Of a DNA stretch of 64,000 nt, positions 57,561 through 64,000 are shown piece by piece. A program made the position numbers and the translations under genes. Position 1 is the first letter of the stretch. Every line of letters begins with the position of its first letter. Below the pieces are notes generated by a model. The model searched no databases and was not told where the DNA came from. It saw only the letters and a list, made by a program, of their open reading frames with translations. Source of the DNA: an uncultured Oscillospiraceae bacterium. GTDB taxonomy: Bacteria > Bacillota > Clostridia > Oscillospirales > Ruminococcaceae. The stretch spans positions 1-64,000 of the forward strand of contig CAJFOJ010000019.1 of assembly GCA_904396495.1 (NCBI GenBank), written 5' to 3'.

Positions 57561-58958
57561 ATGGCTAAAGTAAAAGTTACAGAAACCGTCCTTCGAGACG
57601 CGCACCAGTCCCTGATTGCCACTAGAATGACCACGGATGAAATGCGTCCGATTTTGGGCGAAATGGATAAAGTGGGGTACTATTCCGCTGAGGTTTGGGG
57701 TGGCGCGACCTTTGACGCCTGCCTTCGCTTTTTGGACGAGGACCCCTGGGAGAGATTGCGCATCATCCGCAAGGAAATGCCCAATACCAAGCTACAGATG
57801 CTTTTCCGTGGACAGAACATGTTGGGGTACCGCCATTACGCCGACGATGTTTTGGAGTATTTCGTCCAGAAGTCTGTCGCCAACGGCATCGACATCATTC
57901 GTATTTTTGATGCTTTAAACGATATCCGCAACCTGGATACCGCCATTAAAGCGGCGAAAAAAGAGGGTGCTCACGCCCAGGTGGCGATTTCCTATACCAC
58001 TGGCGACATCTTTACTACCGAGTATTATGTGAACTACGCCAAACAAATCGAGTCCCAGGGCGCCGATTCCATCTGCATCAAGGATATGGCGGCTTTGCTG
58101 ACCCCTTATAAGACCTACGAATTGACTAAAGCTTTGAAGGAAGCGGTCAAAATCCCGATTCAGCTCCACACTCACTACACCTCCGGTTTGGCTTCTATGT
58201 GCCTCTTAAAGGGCATTGAGGCTGGTGCCGACATCATCGACACCGCCATGTCCCCCTTGGCACTTGGTACGTCCCACGCCCCCACCGAATCGATGGTTGC
58301 GGCATTGCAGGGCACCGAGTATGACACTGGCCTGGATCTAAAGCAGCTCACGGTGGTTCGGGATTACTTTATGAAGCTCCGCAAGAAATACATCGATTCC
58401 GGCCTTCTGGATCCCAAAATGCTGGCTACCGATGTCAATGCCCTCATCTACCAGGTCCCCGGTGGCATGTTGTCGAACCTGCTGTCCCAGCTCAAACAGG
58501 CGGGCAAGGAAGATCAGCTGGAAGAAGTTATGAAAGAGGTTCCGAGAGTACGTAAAGACGCGGGTTATCCTCCTTTGGTCACTCCAACTTCCCAGATTGT
58601 CGGCACCCAGGCTGTTTTCAACGTCATCACCGGCGAGCGGTACAAAATGGTCACCAAGGAGTTTAAGGGCCTCGTCAAAGGCGAGTACGGCAAGACTCCG
58701 GCTCCCATTTCCGACGAGTTCCGCAAAAAAATCATCGGGGATGAAGAACCCATTACCTGTCGTCCGGCTGATTTGCTGGCGCCTGAGCTGGATAAGCTCC
58801 GGATGGAGTGCGCCGAGTGGGTCGAACAGGAAGAGGACGTTTTAAGTTACGCCCAATTTGGCCAGGTTGCGCTGAAATTTTTTGAGAAACGCCGCAATAA
58901 AAAGTTCCATATTGACGGCGAGCGCGCAGACTTTGAAAATCAAGTTCATCCGGTGTAA
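57561..58958 (+). CDS. Pyruvate/oxaloacetate carboxyltransferase (OadA/PycB/5S type)
   Basis: The 465-residue TIM-barrel enzyme moves a carboxyl group between oxaloacetate and biotin. It has VTETVLRDAHQSLIATRM, the RGQNMLGYRHY and FDALNDIRN segments, the carbamylated-lysine region ICIKDMAALLTP, and metal-ligand histidines in QLHTHYTSG. The C-terminal helical domain is present, but there is no fused biotinyl domain; the separate carrier gene upstream supplies it. No decarboxylase beta subunit (membrane sodium pump) or biotin carboxylase gene is nearby. GAGGAGG precedes the ATG. Confidence 0.92.
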   Translation: MAKVKVTETVLRDAHQSLIATRMTTDEMRPILGEMDKVGYYSAEVWGGATFDACLRFLDEDPWERLRIIRKEMPNTKLQMLFRGQNMLGYRHYADDVLEYFVQKSVANGIDIIRIFDALNDIRNLDTAIKAAKKEGAHAQVAISYTTGDIFTTEYYVNYAKQIESQGADSICIKDMAALLTPYKTYELTKALKEAVKIPIQLHTHYTSGLASMCLLKGIEAGADIIDTAMSPLALGTSHAPTESMVAALQGTEYDTGLDLKQLTVVRDYFMKLRKKYIDSGLLDPKMLATDVNALIYQVPGGMLSNLLSQLKQAGKEDQLEEVMKEVPRVRKDAGYPPLVTPTSQIVGTQAVFNVITGERYKMVTKEFKGLVKGEYGKTPAPISDEFRKKIIGDEEPITCRPADLLAPELDKLRMECAEWVEQEEDVLSYAQFGQVALKFFEKRRNKKFHIDGERADFENQVHPV

Positions 58959-58979
58959 TTGATTAATAATTCCAAACCT

Positions 58980-59007
58980 AAAAGCGGCGGTTTATCCGTC
59001 GCTTTTT
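58980..59007 (+). terminator. Terminator of the carboxyltransferase cluster
   Basis: AAAAGCGGCGG (58980-58990) pairs with CCGTCGCTTTT (58995-59005, one G-U) and continues into T residues. The 329-base gap 58959-59287 otherwise holds only the next promoter; a 60-residue open frame across this hairpin is not credible. Confidence 0.85.
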
Positions 59008-59203
59008 TATTGTATAAAGAAGCCACTTTTATTTTTATCCCGCCTCTTATCCTTTCTGCTGTTTATTTCGACGGCGCCTGCCAATATGACAAATATTACC
59101 GGGATTACTTGATACAAATCCAAGATAATGAGGAGTTTTGATACTTTATTTTGTAAAAAGTTTATAATATTTTAAAGATAGATAGCAAAATGGAGAATTA
59201 ATA

Positions 59204-59233
59204 TTGACAAATTATGTCTATTTTATTTATAAT
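59204..59233 (+). promoter_or_regulatory. Promoter of the small membrane protein gene
   Basis: TTGACA (59204-59209), an 18-base spacer and TATAAT (59228-59233), in a very AT-rich setting, 55 bases before the start codon. Confidence 0.75.
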
Positions 59234-59287
59234 ATAAGAAGGCCGGGATTTTATAGCGGCTAATCGAATATAGAGGAGGACATTTTT

Positions 59288-59692
59288 ATGACACCAAATA
59301 CCGTGCCAAAGGGAAAAATGATGCTCAAAATAGTGGGGATCCTGTACATCATTTTTGCGGCGATCAGCATTGTTACCGGGCTCGCTGCAATTTTTGGAGG
59401 TGGAATTACTGCGATTGCCAGCGTGGGATTGGGTGCCCTCTTTATTTTGGGAGGCATTGTGATGATAGTTGGCAGCATTTTGGGCCTTGTGGCAGGCATC
59501 CTCGGAGTTAAAAACTGCGATAAGCCGGAGAAAGCGCAGACCTGTTTTGTTTTGGGAATCATCCTCATTGTGTTTGCCGTTTTGGATTTGATTGGCGCGA
59601 TCAGCGGAAGCGACAGTATTTGGAGTGCTATCATCGGTCTCGTTCTCCCCATCCTCTATACAGTGGGAGCCTATCAGAATAAACAATCTTAG
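59288..59692 (+). CDS. Small four-helix membrane protein, function unknown
   Basis: The 134-residue protein has four hydrophobic helices (about 13-35, 40-75 as two close segments, 88-108, 114-128) with Gly-rich faces, such as GLGALFILGGIVMIVGSILG. There are few polar residues apart from a short loop (KNCDKPEKAQTC) carrying two cysteines. No family is recognised. GAGGAGG precedes the ATG. It has its own promoter and appears monocistronic. Confidence 0.75.
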   Translation: MTPNTVPKGKMMLKIVGILYIIFAAISIVTGLAAIFGGGITAIASVGLGALFILGGIVMIVGSILGLVAGILGVKNCDKPEKAQTCFVLGIILIVFAVLDLIGAISGSDSIWSAIIGLVLPILYTVGAYQNKQS

Positions 59693-59893
59693 ACCCTCTC
59701 ATATTGCGTTAGAATTTAAAAGTATGTTGTGAACAGCAGGCGGTTTGAAAAAATCGCCTGCTATTGTGTTTTTTTGACGGCACTTTTCATATATATACAG
59801 TTACCGGGCCATTCGAGAAGCGCAGCAATGGGCACTGAAAGCTCGCCGATAACCAGGTGTCCACTCCCGGAATCAGATATGAGAGGTGTCGCT

Positions 59894-60421
59894 ATGAAAA
59901 AGGCTCTGCTTCGGTGGGAACTGGTTGGCTTTGTGTTTGTCATTTCCTTGGGTTCGCTTTTACACTTTGTCTACGATTGGTCGGATCGAAGCTCTTTTGT
60001 TGCGTGTTTTGCCCCGGTCAACGAAAGCACTTGGGAACATCTAAAACTGCTTTTCTTCCCCTCCCTGCTATACGGAATTGTGGAATACATCGCCGTTGGT
60101 CATAAAATAGAGGGATTTGTGTTCACAAAATTCGTCTCTATTTTGTTGGGGTTGGGGACAATTGTTGTGCTGTTTTACACCTATACTGGCATTGTGGGAG
60201 GCAACTGCCTTTGGGCGGACATCGGCACTTTTGTGGTAGGCGCTGCACTTTCCTCCGCGTTTACCGTTAAAAAAATGCCGATAAACTCTGATGGACGCGT
60301 CGATTGGATTGGGTTATTGCTTTTTGCCATCATGATTTTTGCTTTTTGTCTGGGGACTTTTTTCCCTCCCCACATCGGTCTTTTTCTTGATCCTGTTACC
60401 CTGACCTATGGAATATCATAA
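59894..60421 (+). CDS. DUF6512-like membrane protein
   Basis: The 175-residue protein has about five membrane helices. The opening KKALLRWELVGFVFVISLGSLL and the segment FAPVNESTWEHLKLLFFPSL match a family of small clostridial membrane proteins that I associate with DUF6512. The Asn/Glu/Ser/Trp/His cluster in the first loop is conserved there. The function is unknown. I start at the ATG at 59894 behind GAGAGGTG; a 55-residue upstream extension to 59729 lacks a site and looks non-coding. Confidence 0.75.
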   Translation: MKKALLRWELVGFVFVISLGSLLHFVYDWSDRSSFVACFAPVNESTWEHLKLLFFPSLLYGIVEYIAVGHKIEGFVFTKFVSILLGLGTIVVLFYTYTGIVGGNCLWADIGTFVVGAALSSAFTVKKMPINSDGRVDWIGLLLFAIMIFAFCLGTFFPPHIGLFLDPVTLTYGIS

Positions 60422-60458
60422 AAAGAGGGTTAGGGCAAAGCAACTGTTTAAAATTCTC

Positions 60459-60487
60459 TTGCAGTTTCCTTCCTTTTCATATAAAAT
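60459..60487 (+). promoter_or_regulatory. Promoter of the cysteine synthase-like gene
   Basis: TTGCAG (60459-60464) and TAAAAT (60482-60487) are 17 bases apart, about 32 bases before the start codon. Confidence 0.6.
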
Positions 60488-60519
60488 AGAATAGTTACAG
60501 TACAAAGGAGGAACTTTCC

Positions 60520-61449
60520 TTGGTTTATGACAATATATTGGAAGCCATTGGGCACACCCCGCTGATCCGGCTCAAGCATATGACCGGACCGGAGGACGCC
60601 CAAATCCTTGTGAAATACGAGGCTGTCAACGTCGGCGGTTCGATCAAAACCCGCACAGCCTACAACATGCTTCACGAGGCGGAAAAAAAAGGCCTTATCG
60701 GGCCGGATACCCTGATCGTGGAACCCACCAGCGGAAATCAGGGGATTGGCATTGCTTTAGTAGGCGCGGTGAAAGGCTACCGCGTCTGTATCATTATGCC
60801 GGATTCGGTTAGCGAGGAACGGCGCAAGTTGGTGGCCCAATACGGCGCCCAGGTGATACTCATACACGATGAAGGGGATATCGGCGCTTGCATTGAAGAA
60901 TGCATGAACACAGCGCTTAAAATGGCTAAAGAGGATCCCAACGTCTATATTCCCCAGCAGTTTATAAACCCTGACAACTCGGCCGTGCACAGAAATTACA
61001 CAGCGCGGGAGATTTTGGAGGATTTTCCCGGCCCCATTGACGGATTTTGTTCCGGGGTGGGAACCGGCGGCACCATCACCGGTATTGGGGAGACGTTGCA
61101 AAAACAGTTTCCTGCCATTGAGATTTGGGCTGTGGAGCCCGAAAACGCGGCCATTCTGTCCGGTGGAAGTATCGGCACCCATTTGCAGATGGGGATTGGC
61201 GACGGCCTCATTCCGAAAAACCTCAACACCGATATTTACAGCGAGGTGTGCATCGTCACCGATCAGGAGGCTTTGGGCACCGCTAGGGAGCTGGCCGCGA
61301 AAGAGGGCCTGCTTTGCGGGATTTCCAGCGGCTCCAATGTAGCGGCTGCTCTCAAGCTTGCGCGCAAGCTTGGACCGGGCAAAACGGTGGTGACGGTTCT
61401 GCCCGACACAGGAGAACGGTATTTCAGTACGCCCCTTTTTGAAAAGTAG
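60520..61449 (+). CDS. Cysteine synthase family PLP enzyme
   Basis: The 309-residue fold-type II PLP enzyme is of the CysK/CysM family, which replaces the side group of O-acetylserine (or O-phosphoserine) with sulfide. The PLP lysine is in VGGSIKTRTA, the phosphate-binding loop is GVGTGGTITG, and the C-terminal part reads LCGISSGSNVAAAL. Two motifs differ from standard CysK: GGSIKTR instead of GGSVKDR, and TSGNQG instead of TSGNTG in the substrate carboxylate loop. It could be a true cysteine synthase or a relative with a different donor. The start is a TTG nine bases after AAAGGAGG. Confidence 0.85.
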   Translation: MVYDNILEAIGHTPLIRLKHMTGPEDAQILVKYEAVNVGGSIKTRTAYNMLHEAEKKGLIGPDTLIVEPTSGNQGIGIALVGAVKGYRVCIIMPDSVSEERRKLVAQYGAQVILIHDEGDIGACIEECMNTALKMAKEDPNVYIPQQFINPDNSAVHRNYTAREILEDFPGPIDGFCSGVGTGGTITGIGETLQKQFPAIEIWAVEPENAAILSGGSIGTHLQMGIGDGLIPKNLNTDIYSEVCIVTDQEALGTARELAAKEGLLCGISSGSNVAAALKLARKLGPGKTVVTVLPDTGERYFSTPLFEK

Positions 61450-61490
61450 GCGTGGGGTTTAGCCGCCCAATTGGAAAAATCAAATAGATA

Positions 61491-61570
61491 GTAGGGGGAT
61501 GACTCCAATGACCCGCTCTCGGGCGAAAATTTTTTGCAAAGCGGGCTGATGTTGGACATTGCCCCTATTT
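61491..61570. repeat. Long interrupted hairpin bounded by TAGGGG and CCCCTA
   Basis: Three nested pairings line up: TAGGGG (61492-61497) with CCCCTA (61562-61567), TCCAA (61504-61508) with TTGGA (61552-61556), and CCCGCT (61512-61517) with AGCGGG (61540-61545), followed by TTTTTTG. An alternative GGGC/GCCC hairpin (61543-61546 with 61561-61564) would compete. It lies between the cysteine synthase-like gene and the superoxide reductase gene. It may be a terminator, a leader element or a repeat; it resembles the element at 63331-63402. Confidence 0.55.
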
Positions 61571-61699
61571 TTTGTGATTTGGCGATCTGCGTTTGTTGAT
61601 TCTAGGTGCAGGCAATGCGCTTCTGTTTGTATTTTGCGTTCATAAGCGGCGTCATACAGGGGATACTAATGGCAAATCCAAATCAAAGGGGAATGAGCC

Positions 61700-62092
61700 A
61701 TGAATAAACCTGTATTTTTAAAAAGCAAGCAGTGCGGCAATATTGTGGAGGTCATCTGCTCTGATGGCGAAAACGCCATCACCTGCTGCGGAGAACCCAT
61801 GGAAGAAATGATTCCCAATACCTCAGAAGGGGCGGCGGAGAAACATCTTCCGGTCATCGAGGTAAACGGAAATAGCGTTACGGTCAAGGTCGGAAGCGTT
61901 TTTCACCCCATGACCGAGGAGCACAGCATCACATGGGTATGTCTCGAGACAAAACAAGGGTGTCAGCGCAAAAAACTTCTCTCTAAAGCTGATCCGGTTG
62001 CAGTTTTTTCCATCACGGATGAGGACGAACCGACAGCCGCCTATGCCTACTGCAACCTACACGGTTTCTGGAAAACGGATTGCCGGAAATAG
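61700..62092 (+). CDS. Superoxide reductase (desulfoferrodoxin family) with incomplete N-terminal iron site
   Basis: Reduces superoxide to hydrogen peroxide in anaerobes without making oxygen. The 130-residue protein has the full two-domain length. The C-terminal catalytic iron site is complete: His in AEKHLPVIE, His in SVFHPMTEEHSI (two), and Cys and His in YCNLHGFWK. The N-terminal desulforedoxin-like domain keeps three of four cysteines (QCGN and TCCGEPM); the first position, normally Cys, is Ser in FLKSKQCG. The rubredoxin-like iron centre is probably lost, leaving a one-iron enzyme. A 56-residue protein gene follows 9 bases downstream. Confidence 0.9.
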   Translation: MNKPVFLKSKQCGNIVEVICSDGENAITCCGEPMEEMIPNTSEGAAEKHLPVIEVNGNSVTVKVGSVFHPMTEEHSITWVCLETKQGCQRKKLLSKADPVAVFSITDEDEPTAAYAYCNLHGFWKTDCRK

Positions 62093-62101
62093 GAGGCTGC
62101 T

Positions 62102-62272
62102 ATGAGTACTTTTTATGAAAATAACCCGGAACTGCGGGAGTACTTTGAATCGCTTCCCATTTCGGTCAAAAACCGGATATTAGAGGCCCGTATCCCAATC
62201 TATACGGTGGAGCAACTGCAAAAGGCGGCGGACGCCATGCAGGCGGTTAACCATGAAAACCAGTATTATTAA
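62102..62272 (+). CDS. 56-residue protein A, function unknown, co-transcribed with superoxide reductase
   Basis: It starts at an ATG 5 bases after AGGAGG, directly behind the superoxide reductase gene, and ends before a strong terminator. The protein is acidic and probably helical. It contains REYFESLPISVKNRI followed by YTVEQLQKAADAM, and has no membrane segment or cysteine. A second protein of the same length, encoded at 63001-63171 on the other strand, shares the EYFxSLP core. Function unknown; a redox-stress link is suggested only by the neighbour. Confidence 0.8.
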   Translation: MSTFYENNPELREYFESLPISVKNRILEARIPIYTVEQLQKAADAMQAVNHENQYY

Positions 62273-62277
62273 TAAAG

Positions 62278-62320
62278 ATTCGCCTGGAATTGGATTTTGC
62301 TCCAAACCAGGCGAATTTTT
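62278..62320 (+). terminator. Terminator of the superoxide reductase operon
   Basis: ATTCGCCTGG (62278-62287) pairs with CCAGGCGAAT (62307-62316) and is followed by T residues. Confidence 0.85.
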
Positions 62321-62329
62321 CCTTAAGGG

Positions 62330-62359
62330 TTGAAAAAAAAACAGTTTTTATAGTATAAT
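62330..62359 (+). promoter_or_regulatory. Promoter of the lipoprotein gene
   Basis: TTGAAA (62330-62335), an 18-base spacer and TATAAT (62354-62359) lie 25 bases before the start codon. Confidence 0.6.
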
Positions 62360-62383
62360 AATGCATATCGAAAAATTGGAGAG

Positions 62384-62881
62384 ATGAAATTGAAAAGATT
62401 TTTTACACTTATAGTTTTATCACTGGCCGCATGCCTAGCTTTTGCGTCCTGTTCCGGGTCGGAGGGAGTTTTGCGGGGGGTGGAGATGGGGATGACCTCT
62501 TCGGAGGTATTCGCCGTTGAGGAAAAACGCGATGACAGCGGCGCTGCTGTCACGGGGGACAACCAACTGGTTTACCACGATATAGCGGTGTACGACATCC
62601 CATGCTATATCACTTACTTCTTTGGGGTGGACGGAGGGCTTTATAAGATTTCCTGTGTTTTTGATGAGGCGACCGAAGAAAATTATTTAAGCTTAATAGA
62701 GGCTATTACTGACGAATATGGCGAAAGAGAGGATTTGCCCGATTCTTATGGTAATCTCTGCGAATGGAATAGCAAAAATCTCGTCATACGGCTCACCTTT
62801 ATTCACGGAAATGAGAACATCAGCGACAGCCTTGCCCTTACTTATTCTGTCCCCACGGACGATAGTGCTTCCATAGAATAA
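62384..62881 (+). CDS. Small secreted lipoprotein, function unknown
   Basis: The 165-residue protein has a signal peptide and lipobox (AFASC, Cys at residue 23), so it should be lipid-anchored outside the membrane. The mature part is acidic and probably an alpha/beta domain: LRGVEMGMTSSEVFAVE resembles the start of small SmpA/OmlA-like or DUF lipoprotein domains in which 'GMT..EV' begins a helix. The ATG at 62384 is very close to GGAGAG; a TTG at 62390 would have better spacing. It is monocistronic. Its function is unknown. Confidence 0.75.
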   Translation: MKLKRFFTLIVLSLAACLAFASCSGSEGVLRGVEMGMTSSEVFAVEEKRDDSGAAVTGDNQLVYHDIAVYDIPCYITYFFGVDGGLYKISCVFDEATEENYLSLIEAITDEYGEREDLPDSYGNLCEWNSKNLVIRLTFIHGNENISDSLALTYSVPTDDSASIE

Positions 62882-62936
62882 TCTCTTTTTGGCAGAATAC
62901 ATTAACCGAAAAAATGTGAAGATAAAAAGAAATAGG

Positions 62937-62968
62937 ATGAGGCGGCTTCAATCAGCCGCCTCATGGTT
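62937..62968. terminator. Terminator between the lipoprotein gene and protein B gene
   Basis: ATGAGGCGGCT (62937-62947) and AGCCGCCTCAT (62954-62964) pair perfectly over 11 bp, followed by GGTTTTG. Confidence 0.8.
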
Positions 62969-63000
62969 TTGTTGTCCCCGATGGGAATGTCCTAGCGGCG

Positions 63001-63171
63001 TTAGTTTCGAAGTCCTGCTACAAAATCCTGCATTTCCTCAAAAGAGCCGATATCCTCGTGGACAATTTTTTGTTGAATCTCTCGTGGAAGGGAGTGGAAA
63101 TATTCATAGCTGGTCAAATCCTGATCCAACAGATCGGTCAGGCATAGATGCTGGTCTAAAGTGCCTCTCAT
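63001..63171 (-). CDS. 56-residue protein B, paralogue of protein A, function unknown
   Basis: On the minus strand an ATG (63171-63169) seven bases after AAAGGGA opens a 56-codon frame ending in TAA at 63001. The protein has an acidic N-terminal half (TLDQHLCLTDLLDQDL) and then SYEYFHSLPREIQQKI and SFEEMQDFVAG. EYFxSLP, the following Ile/Val-x-x-Lys/Arg-Ile and the later Glu-x-x-Gln align with protein A at 62102-62272. No membrane segment. A plus-strand open frame over the same bases (62889-63275) has no homology-like pattern and is rejected. Confidence 0.75.
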   Translation of the reverse strand: MRGTLDQHLCLTDLLDQDLTSYEYFHSLPREIQQKIVHEDIGSFEEMQDFVAGLRN

Positions 63172-63330
63172 CGCTATTCCCTTTCTTCCGTCTTGAACTA
63201 AATTTGCGCTACCAGCGCAATTTTAGTGTCTGCAAAAGATGCCGTCTCCATCCTGTTAGTTTCAGGAAATGCTGATCCGTTAACGATAAGGGTGTTCAGC
63301 ATCAAAACTGCGTAAACCTAGATATAAAAT

Positions 63331-63402
63331 AGGGGCTATCATGCTATTTCCCGCATTGGAAAAAGATTTTTTCTTGCAATGCGGCTTCAGCGTGAAGCCC
63401 CT
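63331..63402. repeat. Structured intergenic element bounded by AGGGGCT and AGCCCCT
   Basis: AGGGGCT (63331-63337) pairs with AGCCCCT (63396-63402), and inside CCGCATTG (63351-63358) pairs with CAATGCGG (63377-63384). A competing hairpin GGCTTCA/TGAAGCC (63384-63390 with 63394-63400) overlaps both stems. Flanks are A/T-rich on both sides. It lies between the end of a carboxypeptidase gene and the protein B gene, both read on the minus strand. The rest of the interval 63172-63457 shows no gene. Confidence 0.55.
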
Positions 63403-63457
63403 ATATTTTGTATGCTATTTTCAGTGGGTTATTTTACAAAAAGCCCTTTTTATTTTG

Positions 63458-64000
63458 TCAAAACCTTCTGACGCGGCGCCTTCTCCGGCGTTTCCGTTTG
63501 TTGTACATAACGGTATAGGCGATATACAAAGCAATGAGGATAATGAGAACCACGATAGCCAGCTTAAACCAGATGGAGGTAAAGATTTTTTTAATGCAGT
63601 CCAAGATAAAGAGCCAAAAACTCCGATCCAAATCCTCTCCCGCAACCAGGTTGACGGTCGCCAGCGTTTCATCGGCGAGCTTTACTTCCATCGTCCCCAA
63701 AACGTCACCCTTTTTCACCGGCGCGTCCACCGATTCTTCGAGGTTTTTGATCTTTTGAAGGGAGGAGATATCAATGTCATTCCGGAGAAGTTTTTGGATC
63801 TCCTTTTCCGGGAAAACCTGTACCACGTCTTTGTCCTTGGCCAACCGCACCTTGACTTCCCCTTCAGGGCTGGTGGGTTTGACCACCGGTTGAATGGCCC
63901 ATTTATCAAAAGCCCACTGATACAACTGTTTGGCGTCGATAAAAGAGAGATTGTCGGAGATGGTATCGCCGTTGTCGTAATACATAGGCGCGCCCATGGT
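63458..64000 (-). CDS. D-alanyl-D-alanine carboxypeptidase, C-terminal part (cut by window edge)
   Basis: The visible 180 residues start within the conserved MGAP strand of the penicillin-binding domain and continue with NLSFIDAKQLYQWAFDKW, the usual end of that domain. Then comes a PBP5-type C-terminal beta domain (about 45-120, VDAPVKKGDVLGTMEVKL). A single membrane helix (about 145-167) and an extremely basic tail (KRKRRRRRRVRRF) finish the protein. The catalytic SxxK, SxN and KTG motifs must lie beyond base 64000. This is a DacF-type, membrane-anchored enzyme, distinct from the carboxypeptidase at 53170-54375. The gene enters the window from the right. Confidence 0.88.
   Translation of the reverse strand, partial: TMGAPMYYDNGDTISDNLSFIDAKQLYQWAFDKWAIQPVVKPTSPEGEVKVRLAKDKDVVQVFPEKEIQKLLRNDIDISSLQKIKNLEESVDAPVKKGDVLGTMEVKLADETLATVNLVAGEDLDRSFWLFILDCIKKIFTSIWFKLAIVVLIILIALYIAYTVMYNKRKRRRRRRVRRF

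Noticed and set aside
58959-59141. A 60-codon frame right after the OadA-type gene
   Set aside because: It begins one base after the previous stop and crosses the operon terminator; no ribosome-binding site.
62889-63275. A 128-codon plus-strand frame near the right end
   Set aside because: It crosses a terminator and lies opposite the better supported 56-codon minus-strand gene; composition is not protein-like.
1-64000. CRISPR array, prophage, integrative element or transposase
   Set aside because: No regularly spaced direct repeats, cas, integrase, transposase, capsid or conjugation genes were seen; the accessory-looking DNA is limited to short repeats around 36 kb and 61-63 kb.

Overview
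The window looks like a piece of chromosome from an anaerobic, probably spore-forming member of the Clostridia, most likely Oscillospiraceae/Ruminococcaceae (Clostridium cluster IV). Signs of this are the IspH-ribosomal protein S1 fusion, pyruvate phosphate dikinase, formate-tetrahydrofolate ligase, a superoxide reductase, a GerW/YtfJ sporulation protein, the ScpA/ScpB operon with a neighbouring M50 protease and DacB-type carboxypeptidase, strong AGGAGG ribosome-binding sites and sigma-A type promoters. The family assignment is an inference from gene content and remembered synteny; no database was searched. I see no phage, integrase, transposase or CRISPR array.

Layout. 1-9.2 kb: the 3' part of a FeoB-like iron transporter, an MscS channel, a NUDIX hydrolase, a LacA-type acetyltransferase, a DUF5685/DnaJ/membrane-protein trio, an NAD-dependent epimerase, a tetrahydrofolate riboswitch controlling a FolT transporter, and prephenate dehydrogenase (tyrA). 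9.2-17.5 kb: a chorismate mutase-GNAT fusion facing tyrA, a large glycoside-hydrolase-like protein, ppdK, a GlmU C-terminal-domain-only acetyltransferase and a beta-propeller glycosidase. 17.6-22.2 kb (minus strand): tmcAL-cmk-plsC-ispH/rpsA. 22.4-26 kb: ackA, an AraC regulator and a Gfo/Idh/MocA oxidoreductase. 26-31 kb: fhs, a rodA/ftsW family gene, rsmD, coaD and a coiled-coil protein. 31.3-35.6 kb: a three-gene MacB-like ABC export operon whose middle gene is a CARDB-like membrane-anchored protein. 35.6-36.7 kb: two small DNA-binding protein genes (RHH, XRE) among GC-rich repeats bounded by AGGGG/CCCCT.

36.7-45.7 kb (minus strand) is a sucrose/alpha-glucoside locus: sucrose phosphorylase, an ABC importer (binding lipoprotein and two permeases, no ATPase), an alpha-glucosidase, a LacI regulator and fructokinase, with a LacI-type operator on the promoter. 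46-49.6 kb: DUF2975, XRE and DUF4173 genes, three tRNAs (Pro-GGG, Gln-CTG, Val-CAC) and rpmB. 49.8-55.5 kb: an M50 protease-scpA-scpB-DUF2953-ytfJ-dacB-rluB operon. 55.5-59 kb: a three-gene biotin-dependent carboxyltransferase set resembling the 12S/1.3S/5S subunits of transcarboxylase. 59-64 kb: two small membrane proteins, a cysteine-synthase-like enzyme, a superoxide reductase, a lipoprotein, two related 56-residue proteins, and the C-terminal part of a second D-Ala-D-Ala carboxypeptidase cut by the window edge.

The items most worth a second look are the transcarboxylase-like cluster with altered active-site motifs, the pair of 56-residue paralogues, the hairpin repeat family, the palindrome on the tyrA promoter, the chorismate mutase-GNAT fusion, the DUF5685/DnaJ trio and the fhs leader. 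I did not find anything I would confidently call an undescribed defence or mobile system.
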